Shown: positions 51,693 to 62,617, counted from the stretch's first letter. The stretch is DNA of 64,000 nt from Branchipolynoe longqiensis (GCA_030323885.1 CM059198.1:75105045-75169044), one strand, 5' to 3'. The notes: generated by a model from the letters alone, not told the origin. Translations and numbers: made by a program.

Positions 51693-52067
51693 AAGACTTC
51701 TGTATGAAATGACAAGGAGACCAGCAGATTGGGTTGGTTTGTTTATTTGACTCTGGGCTGGACGATAAATGCCCTACCTAATTCAAAAGCAAAATACGAG
51801 AGGCAAGTGACGATTCAAATAGCTTGAGAAGCGTCGAACGCCGCTGGGCCAGGTAGGTCCGCAGCAAAGCGGCTGGACGAAGGCAGTTCACTAATATTAA
51901 CTCGAGTAGAATTGACTAATAAATAATTAAATAATTCTCCGAGCGTTTATATGTATATAATAGATTATGTATAATATACATATAAATCGAGGCTCTATTC
52001 TAAGCAAATAAGAAGTAGAAGACGAGACTGGGATGAGACATTTATTTCTGCCTGACTGAGCAAATAC
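51693..52067. other. Unassigned stretch
   Basis: Nothing recognised. Confidence 0.4.
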
Positions 52068-52381
52068 AAGGTCATATCAGGAAGGGTACCGACTTGTGAC
52101 AGTGCACCCTCATGGTGACTTTATAGTGCTGCCCCACTGAGAGACCAGACCACCAGCACCATGACCTGATATCCCACTCAGTCACATTATCCTAACACTG
52201 AGCCAACCAGTCCTTACCCTATCCTAATAATGCAGAGAGTATGGCTAGGAAGCGACAAGTATACATTTTTAAGTCAGTGGTTTGACTCGACCTGGTTTCG
52301 AACCAGTGGGTTCGAAACCAAACCTCCAATCTACCAAAACGGCAGACGGAGGCTCAATTCATTCGGCCATCCCGTATGGTC
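52068..52381 (-). mobile_element. SINE-A, nearly full length
   Basis: Minus strand. The outermost tail is missing; the head is complete with a local duplication around GGTTTCGAACC AGTGGGTTCGAAACC (52303-52320). Confidence 0.9.
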
Positions 52382-52679
52382 ACAAAAGGAAATATGAAAA
52401 ATAATGTATAAAAAGCAAAATTAATAATATTTGTAATATGTATATTAGATATATATATATAAACATATTTACCACAAACAAACAAAAAATACAATGTGTG
52501 TAGAATATTTCATATGAAATGATGCATGGGCACATGTAGTGTGCTAAGGAATAGAGTATAATTAATCACCACACATTATCTAGGAGTGTGTTATTTATTG
52601 GCTCTCTGTGCTACTTCTGTGTGAACATATATCGATGACAGTAATTACAGCTATTCTCTCTGCTATGTGAGCAGCAGTT
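52382..52679. other. Unassigned AT-rich stretch
   Basis: ACTTCTGTGTGAA at 52613-52625 also occurs at 53019-53031 just past the next SINE, a possible target duplication. Confidence 0.4.
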
Positions 52680-53020
52680 TTACAGGATGGCTGAATGAGT
52701 TGAACGTCCGTCTCACGCTTTGGTAGATCATGGGTTTGAACTCTGGTCAAATCAAACCGATGACTTTAAAATTGATACTTGTCGCTTCGAAACCAGGTGC
52801 TTGGCATTATTAGGATAGGACAAGGACTGGTTGGCTCAGTGTCAGGATAATGTGACTATGTGGGATATCAGGTCATGGTGGTAGTGGCCTGGTCTCCAAG
52901 TGGGGCAGCACTATAATAGTTAGTATAAAGTTTCCAGGAGTGTGCACTGTCACAAGTCGGTACCCGTCCTGATATGATCTTAGATGTTTCTAGGACATAA
53001 AACTCCAACAACCAACCAAC
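52680..53020 (+). mobile_element. SINE-A, full length
   Basis: Head GGATGGCTGAATGAGTTGAA and GGGTTTGAACTCTGG; tail AGGACATAAAACTCCAACAA then CCAACC. Confidence 0.92.
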
Positions 53021-53032
53021 TTCTGTGTGAAT

Positions 53033-53052
53033 ATATATATATATATATATTT
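53033..53052. repeat. (TA)n microsatellite
   Basis: Run between a SINE-A end and the LINE 3' end. Confidence 0.9.
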
Positions 53053-53054
53053 TT

Positions 53055-54105
53055 TTGTAAATATATTTATTCTGCTGAATAATTCTTTTGTCAGTGCCGA
53101 AGCACTGGTCTTCCAGCCAGTTTTCAATTCAGGGTTAGACTATGGATGACAGTTGTTGCATGTATTCTCTCTGCTGCCTGTGGTGTAGTCTTATATCCAA
53201 TTATGTGTCCAGAGAGTAATTGAGTGACGCTCTGGTCAGACACAGCTAAATGTTCTTCAGAGAAAGCATAAGTCTGGTCACTTGGCACAGTGAGTGATTG
53301 ACGGCCTAGATACTGCTCCATAGCGAAATAGCGAAATAGCGAATGGTAGACAGGAAGTGTGAACACTTATTTGTCTCCTCATTTTTGCTTGAATGCAAGT
53401 AAATAAGCAACACAAGGAATAATTAGTAGCATGTGGTGAATAAGGGGTCAAATTTCCCTGGATCATCAGCCCATGCATTTTCTAATCTATTCTTGAATGA
53501 ATTTATTGACTCGGCGTCAATAACATTTTGTGGGAGACTATTCCATATATTTATGATCCTGTTTGAGAAACTGTGTTGCCTTAATTTTGAAACGGCTCTG
53601 GGTTTTACTAGTTTGAGAGTATGGCCCTGACTGCCTTCTCTTTTATTCAAGGTGAAAAATTGGTTCATATCTATTTTATCAAAACCTTTCATAATTTTAA
53701 ATACTTCAATTATGTCACTTCTTTTCCTTCTGTAGGAGAGGGTAGGAAGTTTCAATTCCCTAAGCCTTTGTTCATAGGGTAAGTCCTATATAACTGCAAC
53801 TAATTTTGTTGCACATCTCTGAACCTTTTCGATCTCCAGAATATCTTTCCGAAAAATTGGGCTCCAAATTTGTGGACAGTTTTCCCAAATTGGCCTAACA
53901 AGAGACTTAAATAGAATGAGAAAATTGTTCTTGTTGAGGCGATGGAAAGTTCTTTTAATTATTCCTACTCTCTGGTTAGCATTTGAGATGAAGGTCCTCA
54001 TGTGTTTCTGAAAGGAGAGCTGGGAGTCGAAGGTTACGCCCAAGTCCTTTTCATAGCTATCTTGTTGCAGGACTGAGCTCAGGCAGTAGCGTGTCCACCT
54101 GTGAA
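53055..54105 (-). pseudogene. 5'-truncated LINE with dead ORF2 tail
   Basis: Minus strand. The frame from about 54095 reads ...YEKDLGVTFDSQLSF, RVGIIKRTFHRLNK, LVRPIWENCPQIWSP, RCATKLVAVI, then TAG (53786-53788), then in the same frame ELKLPTLSYRRKRSDIIEVF, and WNSLPQNVIDAESINSFKNR to a stop at 53423. These are hallmarks of the last third of non-LTR retrotransposon RT (thumb region and C-terminal domain, CR1/Jockey-like). One nonsense codon replaces what is usually a Lys. The 3' UTR runs to about 53055 and holds the hairpin CAGTGC-TTCG-GCACTG (53099-53114). The 5' end abuts a D-family repeat. Confidence 0.85.
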
Positions 54106-54112
54106 AGTGTGG

Positions 54113-54390
54113 GTCATCCGATTAGTCCTTCTCAGTGGACTCATTTGCAGTTTGGGCTATTTCCGTTCCAACCAGTGGTCCACTACTGGTTCACCAAAGG
54201 ATGTGGTAAGTGCTGTCCTGTCTGTGGGAAAGTGCATATAACAGACCCCTTGCTGATTATCGGAAAGAGTAGCTTATGTGGCGGCAGCTCATTTCCTCCA
54301 AAGAATTATGTCAGAATGACCATATGTTTGACATCCAATAGCCGATGATAAAAATCAATGTCCTCTAGAGGCGTCATTAAATAAAACAAG
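54113..54390 (+). mobile_element. D-family interspersed repeat
   Basis: GTTCCAACCAGTGGTCCACT, GGGAAAGTGCATATAACAG, CCCTTGCTGATTATCGG and the end GCGTCATTAAATAAAACAAG. A similar repeat is, from memory, widespread in molluscs; class not certain. See also 35950-36200. Confidence 0.7.
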
Positions 54391-54409
54391 CTTTATTTAA
54401 ATACCGCTC

Positions 54410-54490
54410 CATAAAACCTAAACTGGGTCACTGGGTCGAGCTAAAATCTCGACTATTCACCACATGTGCCACCAACTGTGGTATCACACA
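54410..54490. repeat. Short repeat shared with 45255-45359
   Basis: CCTAAACTGGGTCACTGGG and CAACTGTGGTATCAC. Confidence 0.5.
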
Positions 54491-54535
54491 AATTTCCTTT
54501 ATAAGAATATTTTTGTGGTTGTTCAATTCTTTTTA

Positions 54536-54831
54536 TTAAAGCTGCATAATCCGGTGAAAGCGTCAAACCGTCGAGACCAAAACATTTATCTAAATATTAG
54601 ATATTCAAAGTAGATACTGTTGCACTTAGTAGGATTTTTTTTGGCTGCAGAGAACGGAATGCCAAGTCAAGTTAATAGTGCCTGTCACTGCTGAGACCTG
54701 TGGTATCAACATGTTAACGCACACGCTAACATTAATGTTAACGCACACGCTAACATTAATTTGGCATGTTTTCACTTTACATATCTCCAGATTAACACAT
54801 TTAAAATGCAAGCTTCTTCAAACTAATGTAA
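54536..54831 (+). mobile_element. M1 MITE, left part of a split copy
   Basis: TTAAAGCTGCATAATCCGGT to CTTCAAACTAATGTAA. It contains a perfect 24-bp tandem duplication (54713-54760). Confidence 0.85.
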
Positions 54832-55490
54832 AGGCCCTGTCACACTATGACATATGGCATTAGCGTGTGACCAACGTATGACAATTTGCCAGTACGTCGG
54901 CATTCGTCGAACTTTGCAGGGGCGGGGGATACAAATGGGTCTACACACAACGTACACACAACGTACACACAATGTACGTAACTTCTGAAGAACATATCTC
55001 TGACCTATCGCATACGCTCACGGTACGCGGGCCAGCATTAGATACATTACTTCATCACTAGAAGTATGGCATATACGTTAAGTACCCTGGAGATATGGCA
55101 GGCATACGTTCGAAGTACTTTAGAAGTACGTTATGCATCCGTTGGCTGTACGCGGACTGCACTGCTGAGCGTACGGCTAATGTGTTCCAACCTATCCCGA
55201 CCTACCCCATACATGTGCATAACGTATGCCGACGTATGCCGAGCATATGCCAAGCGTATCAGAAACGTATGAGCCGTACGACGGTATAGCTTGACAATTT
55301 TGAACATGCACACAAATTATTTTGTGGCTCAACCTAAGCCGACCTATGCCGACCTATGATGCCATAAGCCGAGCATATTCAACGTATGCCCAACCTATGC
55401 ATAACCTATGACGTCGTATGCCGACGAGTTGGCCGAAAATCACATACGTCGGCATACGCTAACGCCATACGTCATAGTGTGACAGCCCCT
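54832..55490. mobile_element. M2 element, CGTATGCC dialect (M2d)
   Basis: 659 bp. Inverted ends: AGGCCCTGTCACACTATGAC then ATATGGCATTAGCG, and on the reverse strand AGGGGCTGTCACACTATGAC then GTATGGCGTTAGCG. TAA on the left and TTA on the right; M1 has one TAA here, so a 3-bp TWA duplication. The interior repeats CGTATGCCGA, CCTATGCCGA and ACGTACAC words. A degenerate core (TTTTGAACATGCACACAAA) is at about 55297. Confidence 0.9.
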
Positions 55491-55572
55491 TTAGGTAGAT
55501 TGCATGATAAACATAATCCAGTTATCCAATCAAATGGCAAAGTCTCAAAAGTATCAGATTATACAACTTTAA
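55491..55572 (+). mobile_element. M1 MITE, right part of a split copy
   Basis: TTAGGTAGATTGCATGATAA to CAGATTATACAACTTTAA. Confidence 0.85.
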
Positions 55573-55767
55573 AGTAATTGTATCGTTGAATCTTTTTGTT
55601 ACAGGTCCATTTGTTGGTCTATATTGCTGTCATTATTTCTGTTTGTGCTATTGAAGTGGTTTTATTATATATATACATATATAATATATACACATATATG
55701 CATATATATAGTGCTATTAATACAAAAGTGCTGCTGTTCTGGCCTTATTCAGATCAATAGTACTGCC
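55573..55767. other. Unassigned AT-rich stretch
   Basis: TATATACATATATAATATAT-type runs. Nothing else seen. Confidence 0.4.
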
Positions 55768-55823
55768 AGGACTTGGATCCTGTACAAGTTTTGCGCCGTA
55801 TCGTTGTTGAACCTACCCGGTGT

Positions 55824-55825
<2 letters not shown>
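55768..55825 (+). mobile_element. SINE-B tail fragment
   Basis: CAGGACTTGGATCCTGTACA, GTTGTTGAACCTACCCGGTG. Confidence 0.75.
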
Positions 55826-55858
<33 letters not shown>

Positions 55859-55864
55859 TATATA
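55826..55864. repeat. (TA)n microsatellite
   Basis: Inside a SINE-B tail/head junction. Confidence 0.9.
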
Positions 55865-55914
55865 TGGAAGTGTGTTGTAAGGATAAAAACGACTTATGGA
55901 TGTACGCCATTTAA

Positions 55915-56105
55915 AAGGAAAGAGTGTAGTAGACTGCACTGACCTCTCAGGCAACTAGTCACATAGACAGGTGGGCGTGGGTAGGGTGATGCCATCAGGA
56001 AGCTTAGGTGGTGTAATGAATAGCATGCTATCGCATAATGTAGGAGGTGTGGGTTCGAATCCTGCACTAATAGCAATATTTCCCATTTTCATCACCCCCC
56101 CCCCC
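55915..56105 (+). mobile_element. SINE-B head
   Basis: GTAGACTGCACTGACCTCTC, GTGGTGTAATGAATAGC (box A mutated), GTGGGTTCGAATCCTGC, TTTCCCATTTTCATCACCCC. It passes directly into the 50-bp array. Confidence 0.88.
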
Positions 56106-57385
56106 ACAACAATATCGATCAATAATATGGAGAGGTAGGCCCGCTAGCACCCCCCACAACAATATGGATCAATAACATGGAGAGGTAGCCCTCTAGCAAC
56201 CCCCACAACAATATAGATCAATAACATGGAGAGATAGGCCCGCTAGCACCCCCAACAACAATATGGATCAATAACATGGAGAGGTAGCCCTCTAGCAACC
56301 CCCACAACAATATAGATCAATAACATGGAGAGATAGGCCCGCTAGCACCCCCCACAACAATATGGATCAATAACATGGAGAGGTAGCCCTCTAGCAACCC
56401 CCACAACAATATAGATCAATAACATGAAGAGATAGGCCCGCTAGGACCCCCCACAACAATATGGATCAATAACGTGTAGAGGTAGCCCGCTAGCACCCCC
56501 CACAACAATATGGATCAATAACATGGAGAGATAGCCCTCTAGCAACCCCGACAACAATATGGATCAATAACATGGAGAGATAGGCCCGCTAGCACCCCCC
56601 ACACCAATATGGATCAATAACATGGAGAGGTAGCCCGCTAGCACCCCCCACAACAATATGGATCAATAACATGGAGCAGTAGCCCACTAGCACCCACCAC
56701 AACAATATCGATCAAAAACATGGAGAGATAGGCCTCTAGCACCCCCCACAACAATATGGATCAATAACATGGAGAGGTAGCCCGCTAGTACCCCCCACAA
56801 CAATATGGATCCATAACATGGAGAGGTAGGCCCACTAGCACCCTCCACAACAATATGGATCAATAACATGGAGAGGTAGCCCTCTAACACCCCCCACAAC
56901 AATATGGATCAATAACATGAAGAGGTAGCCCTCTAGCACTCGCCATAGCAATATGAATCAATAACATGGAGAGGTAGGCCCGCTAGCACCCTCCACAACA
57001 ATATGGATCAATAACATGGATAGATAGGCCCGCTAGCACCCTCCACAACAATATGGATCAATAACATGGAGAGATAGCCCTCTAACACCCCCCACAACAA
57101 TATGGATCAATAACATGGAGAGATAGGCCCACTAGCACCCTCCACAACAATATGGATCAATAACATGGAGAGGTAGCCCTCTAGCACTCGCCATAACAAT
57201 ATGGATCAATAACATGGAGAGGTAGGCCCGCTAGCACCCCCCACAACAATATGGATCAATAACATGGAGAGATAGGACCGCTAGCACCCTCCACAACAAT
57301 ATGGATCAATAACATGGAGAGATAGGCCCGCTAGCACCCCCCACAACAATATTGATCAATAACATGGAGAGATAGCCCGCTATAG
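56094..57385 (+). repeat. 50-bp minisatellite, about 26 units
   Basis: Unit: CCCCCACAACAATATGGATC, AATAACATGGAGAGGTAG, CCCTCTAGCA. Variants GGTAGGCCCG / GATAGGCCCG / GGTAGCCCTC. The first unit starts in the C run that ends the SINE-B head. Confidence 0.97.
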
Positions 57386-57446
57386 CAAACATTGGGTTAT
57401 CATTATAGGAAGCCATATTGGAATCAATATAATTATAAATCTGATT

Positions 57447-57811
57447 CAATCCCATGTTACCAGACGGGATGGCCGAATGAGTTAGAGCGTCCGTCTCCCG
57501 TGCTGGTAGATCGTGGGGTCGTGGGTTCGAGTCCCGGTCGAGTCAAACCAATGACTTTAAAATTGATACTTGTCGCTTCCTAGCCAGGCGCTCGGCATTA
57601 TTAGGATAGGGCAATGACTGGTGTGCTCAGTGTCAGGATAATGTGACTGAGTGGGATACCAGGTCATGGTGCCGGCGGCCTGGTTTCCCAGTGGGACAGC
57701 ACTATAAAGTCGCCATGAGTGCGCACTGTCACAAGTCGGTACCCGACCTGATATGACCTTAGATGTTGCTAGGACGTAAAACAACAACAAACAAACAAAC
57801 AATCCCATGTT
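57447..57811 (+). mobile_element. SINE-A reference copy with 12-bp target duplication
   Basis: Element 57459-57799 flanked by CAATCCCATGTT (57447-57458, 57800-57811). Head: GACGGGATGGCCGAATGAGT with a 12-bp insertion-like GGGGTCGTGGGTTCGAGTCC box B region; tail ACAACAACAAACAAACAAAC. The acceptor stem does not pair, so it is not a tRNA gene. Best preserved copy in the window. Confidence 0.97.
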
Positions 57812-57881
57812 GATCACAGATAGAAGAACAGCTGGTGGCAGATGAACATACCACATGGGCGCTAATCCCACTCCACACCCA

Positions 57882-58198
57882 TCGGGCGTGGTGGCCGAAT
57901 TGGTAGAGCGTGGGCCTCACGCGTGGGAGATCGGCAGTTCAGGCCTGGTTGAGTCGAACCAATGACTTAAAAATTGATACTTGTCATTTCCTAGCCTGGC
58001 GTTCGGCATTATTAGGACAGGGCAAGGACTGGTTGGCTCGGAGCCAGGATAATGTGACTAAGTGGGATATCAGGTCATGGTGCTGGCAGCCTGGTCTCCC
58101 AGTGGGGCAGCACTATAAAGTTGCCATGAGTGTGCACTGTCACAAGTCGGTAGCCATCTTAGATGTTGCTAGGACATAAAACAACACCAAACAAACAG
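57882..58198 (+). mobile_element. SINE-A with a different head
   Basis: Head GGGCGTGGTGGCCGAATTGG, TAGAGCGTGGGCCTCACGCG differs from the 57459 copy while the body is the same. A small deletion (GTACCCGTCCTGATATGACC) lies near 58152. Confidence 0.92.
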
Positions 58199-58784
58199 AT
58201 CAGTCATCGAGGGGATAGTAGAAATAGGAAGGGGTCCAACTATTATCACAATATCAGACTTCAAAGCAGCTTAAAGATTAATATGCCAATGGTTTTTGAG
58301 CTTCTTTCATTTTTTGGAGTGTTTTTTTGTTGTTCAGATAAACATATTGGTCTAGTACTTAAAATCTATCTTGCTGTAATTTGAGGTAACTTGTATTATG
58401 AATGGCTAACATTGGAGGTATTTGAAGTGGAAATATGCAGCATTAATTTTGGTGTGCACATCGAAATGCTGGCATCATAGACTTAGTTATAGGATGTATA
58501 ATGAATTATGCAGGTATAAAAACAGGCGGAGTTTCATTATTATTTATTATTTCGTATACTTTGTTACGATATTATTGTCCAATCGGTGACCTGCCCGGGA
58601 TTTGCCCTGGCTAGCCGGGCCCGAGCTCCACCACCGGGCGATATCTGCCCCGGGCCGTCACTCTGCCGCTACATTTCATTATTTCCTACAAGATGGAAGG
58701 AACGACAAACAAGGTAGTGGGATGGAAAGCTGTATTCTCCGACAAGAGGTAACTGTCCTATTGCTGATAAAAAAAGAGAATTTA
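58199..58784. other. Unassigned stretch with GC-rich hairpin
   Basis: 58590-58665 is GC-rich (GCCCGGGATTTGCCC, GGCTAGCCGGGCCCGAGC) and could fold; no RNA family recognised. Confidence 0.35.
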
Positions 58785-58999
58785 AGTGAGTGGTACAGGC
58801 AAGAGGCTGAGTCGTGACAGCTGAATAGGCCAGGTGGCAGCACCAGGCAAGCCGGAGAGCCGGTCCATTCGCCTGAGCTTAAGTGTCCGTAGTTGTGAGG
58901 TGTCCAGATAAGGTGTAACCAGAGGAACCATTAAAGGATAATCAGTTTACGGATACTTATACTCGTATAATGCTTATGAAGCACATATATATATAGGAA

Positions 59000-59035
<36 letters not shown>
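58785..59035 (+). repeat. G-family block with palindrome and TA run
   Basis: GTGAGTGGTACAGGCAAGAG, AGGTGGCAGCACCAGGCAAG, CTTATACTCGTATAATGC (58956-58973), TA run 59007-59033. Matches 18870-19072. Confidence 0.75.
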
Positions 59036-59232
59036 TAAAGGCTACTTTTCATTCAATATTACCGTTTCCTATGCGATATCCACTAGAAATGAACGGATAG
59101 TGTAATTAGACGAATCGAAATGGATGTCAAACACTCGTCCAATATGGTACTGGTATAGTGATAGGGCATACGCCGATTTCTGAAACAGTTTGAAAGCAAT
59201 TTAGTACAGACATTTACTCGAAGGTATATATG

Positions 59233-60775
59233 CACACCACACATCACACACACCACATACCACAGACCACACATATCACACAACACATACCACACACCAC
59301 ATACCACACACCACAGATCACACACCACAGATCACATGCCACATACCACACATCACACCACATACCACACAACACATACCACACATCACACACCACAGAC
59401 TGCACACCACACACCACATACCACACCACACATATCATGCCACACATCACACACCACATGCCACACACACTACACACCACACACAACATACCACACACCA
59501 CCTACCACACACCACATACCACACACCACACACCACATACCACACACCACACACACTACACATCACACACAACATACCACACACCACATACCACACACCA
59601 CATACCATACACCACATACCACACACCACATACCACACACCACACACACTACACACCACACATTCCACACACCACATTCCACACACCACACACCACACAC
59701 CACATCCCACACCACACGTCACATGCCACACATCACACACCACATACCACACACCACACACACTACACACCACCCACACCATACCACACACCACACATCA
59801 CACACCACATATCGCACACCACACACCACACACCACACACCACACACCCCCTACCACACAACACACGCAACACACCACACACCCCAAACCACAAATCACA
59901 CATGACACACCACACACATGACACACCACACATGACACACCACACACCACATACCACACACCGCATAATGCACACCACACACACCACACATCACATATCA
60001 CATACCACAATCACACACGACACATCATACACTACACACCGCATACCACACACCACACACACCACATACCACACACCACGCACCACACACCACGTACCAC
60101 ACATCACACACCACACATCACACACCACCTACCACATGTCACGCACCACACATCACACACACCACACACCGCACACTGCACACTGCATACCACATGCCAC
60201 TCACATCAAACACCACACATCATGCACCACACCCCACACATCACACACCACACACTGCACACCACACACCGCACACTACACACCACATACTGCCTACCAC
60301 ACACCACACATCACACACCACACACTGTACACCACACACCACCCACCACACACCACATACTACATACCACACACCACATATCACACATCACACACCACAC
60401 ATCACACACCGCATAGCACACACTGCACACCACACATCACATACAACATACCACCCATCACACACTGCATACCACACACAACACACCACACCCCACATAC
60501 CCCATACCACACACTGCACACCACGCATCACACACCATACACCACATACTGCACACCACACACCACATATACTATATACCACATATCACATGTCACACAT
60601 CACACACCACACATCACACACCACCCATCACACACCACACGCCACACACCATACACCACACATCACACACCACACACCACACCACACACACCGCACACTA
60701 CACACCACACACCACACACCAAACACCACACACCACACATCACGCATCACGGATCACGCATCGCGTATCACAATA
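59233..60775. repeat. CACACACCACATACCA low-complexity tract, 1.5 kb
   Basis: Degenerate CACACCACA / CATACCACA / CATCACA repeats. Stop-free in plus frames (Thr/His) only because of composition. Confidence 0.97.
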
Positions 60776-61017
60776 TTATATACTATACCCCTTGCTGATA
60801 TCCAAACATGTCAGCTCATTTAGATACCAATACGGCGATACCGGGTCAACTTGATTAAATGGTGTATAATCCATTATACTTGTATGAATTACTGAAGATT
60901 CTATTAGCCATTCATTCTCAACTACTGAATGTACAAGACTGCAAAGTGTTTACTGGTGGCGCCCCCAGCGTCGTCTACCCTCATTATCCGACCACAGCGA
61001 GCCCTGGCAGTCAGCGC

Positions 61018-61019
<2 letters not shown>
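60776..61019. other. Unassigned stretch
   Basis: No gene recognised. Confidence 0.4.

Positions 61020-61051
<32 letters not shown>
61020..61051. repeat. (TA)n microsatellite
   Basis: Pure TA run. Confidence 0.9.
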
Positions 61052-61053
<2 letters not shown>

Positions 61054-61159
61054 CTGATAATTCTGTTTGGGGAACATCAAAGGAACATGTTGACTAAAGA
61101 ACCAGTCAGGAAGGAGTCAGACATGTGGTCCTCATTGCATGACGGCATTTCTGTGAATC

Positions 61160-61228
61160 TCATTACGAGGCCCATCCTGGTATGACCTAAGATGTTGCCA
61201 GGACGTAAAACTCCAACAACCAACCATT
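61160..61228 (+). mobile_element. SINE-A tail fragment
   Basis: CATCCTGGTATGACCTAAGA, TGTTGCCAGGACGTAAAAC, CCAACAACCAACCA. Confidence 0.85.
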
Positions 61229-61310
61229 CCTAGGCTTTCAACCCACAACAAATCTCAGTATTACACACAGACACACAAACCTCATTACAACACACGCAGA
61301 CAGACACATA

Positions 61311-61484
61311 TCGGTGTCAGGATAACGTGACTGAGTGGCATATCAGGTCACGGTGCTGACGCCCTGGTGTCCCAGTGGTACGGCACTATAAAGTCTCCAC
61401 GAGTGCGCACTGTCACAAGTCGGTACCCGTCCTCCTGACATGACCTTAGACGTTTCCGGACGTAAAACTCCAACAATCAACCAC
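61311..61484 (+). mobile_element. SINE-A, head-truncated
   Basis: TCGGTGTCAGGATAACGTGA to CCAACAATCAACCA. Confidence 0.88.
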
Positions 61485-61670
61485 TGTGTTATTTTCTAGA
61501 TGTCGACCGTCCTTTATTTCGAGTTGAGCTCGGCGCCTCGGTCCAATATCTACTCCATGTACTAGATGCGCATTCGTAGACATTACTGAGCAGTCAAGCG
61601 GAACCGTAAACAGCGCCCACCAACGGGGCTCAACAACTCATGCAAAAACAACCAGCGAAAACAACTGCCA

Positions 61671-62059
61671 CATGTTGGCTGCTGGTTTGTTTACGTCCTG
61701 TCAATATCTAAAGTCATATCAGGATGGGTACTGACTTGTGACAGTGCACACTCATGGCGACTTTATAGTGCTGCCCCAATGGGAAATCAGGGCACCGCCA
61801 CCATGACCCGATATCCCACTCAGTCATATTATCCTAATTCAATTCTTTTATTTTAACTCTGCCAATAACAAATGAACACTAACACTGAGCCAACCAGCCC
61901 TTGCTCTATCCTAATAATGCCAAGAGCCAGGCTAGGAAGCTATAAGTATAAATTTGATAAGTCATTGGTTTGACTCGACCGAGAACCGAACTCCCGATCT
62001 CCCGCACGCGAGGCCTGCGCTCTACTGAATCGGCCACCACGCCCTGTGCGGCATGTTGG
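61671..62059 (-). mobile_element. SINE-A with 45-bp internal insertion
   Basis: Minus copy at about 61679-62051, perhaps flanked by CATGTTGG (61671-61678, 62052-62059). Between ATTATCCTAA and CACTGAGCCAACC an extra 45 bp (TTCAATTCTTTTATTTTAAC ...) is inserted. tRNA-like head complete (GAACCGAACTCCCG; CTCTACTGAATCGGCCACC). Confidence 0.88.
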
Positions 62060-62149
62060 TGATCAGAGCCTGTTGTCAAAAGAGTACACTTTGAAAGTGG
62101 CACATCAGTCACAACTGGCTATTTTTAGTAACATTCACTTCAAACACAT

Positions 62150-62257
62150 ACACACAAACACACACATACACAAACACACAAACATACAAACACACAAACA
62201 CACAAACAGACAAACACAGAAATACACACCCACGTGTGTGTGGGTGTGTGTGTGTGA
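62150..62257. repeat. ACACAAACA / GTGTGTG simple repeats
   Basis: CACACAAACACACAAAC run to 62218 and a small inverted GT run (62233-62255). Confidence 0.9.
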
Positions 62258-62262
62258 TGTCA

Positions 62263-62617
62263 TTAAAGCTGCATAGTCCGATGAACCATCGAATTTTCAA
62301 AACTAAAAATATTATCTAAATTTGATTCGACATATTTAACTTAGATACTGATGCACTTATTAAGCATTTGTTGCTGCATAGAAGGGACCACTGAGGAAAT
62401 TTAATAGAACCATTTATTGCAAAAGTCGATGGTGTCAGAGTTTTGGTGTGCTTGCCACAACTAATTTGACATGTTTGTACTTCAACTATCTCAAAACTTA
62501 GACATTCAAAATAAAAGTTACTTCAAACTAAAGTAAGGTAGATTATAACAATCAATGTAATAGATTTATCTAAGAAAAATGATAGAAACTCGAAAGCATT
62601 GGACTGTGCAACTTTAA
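62263..62617 (+). mobile_element. M1 MITE, full length reference
   Basis: 355 bp from TTAAAGCTGCATAGTCCGAT to ATTGGACTGTGCAACTTTAA. Inverted ends of about 20 bp, no coding capacity. TTAA at both edges fits a TTAA-targeting (piggyBac-type) element, but other classes are possible. Confidence 0.85.

Noticed and set aside
57459..57545. Functional tRNA gene
   Set aside because: Boxes A and B are clear but the acceptor stem does not pair and the sequence is followed by the SINE-A body with target duplication.
59230..60798. 522-codon His/Thr frame
   Set aside because: Made of CAC/ACA/CCA codons of a simple repeat.
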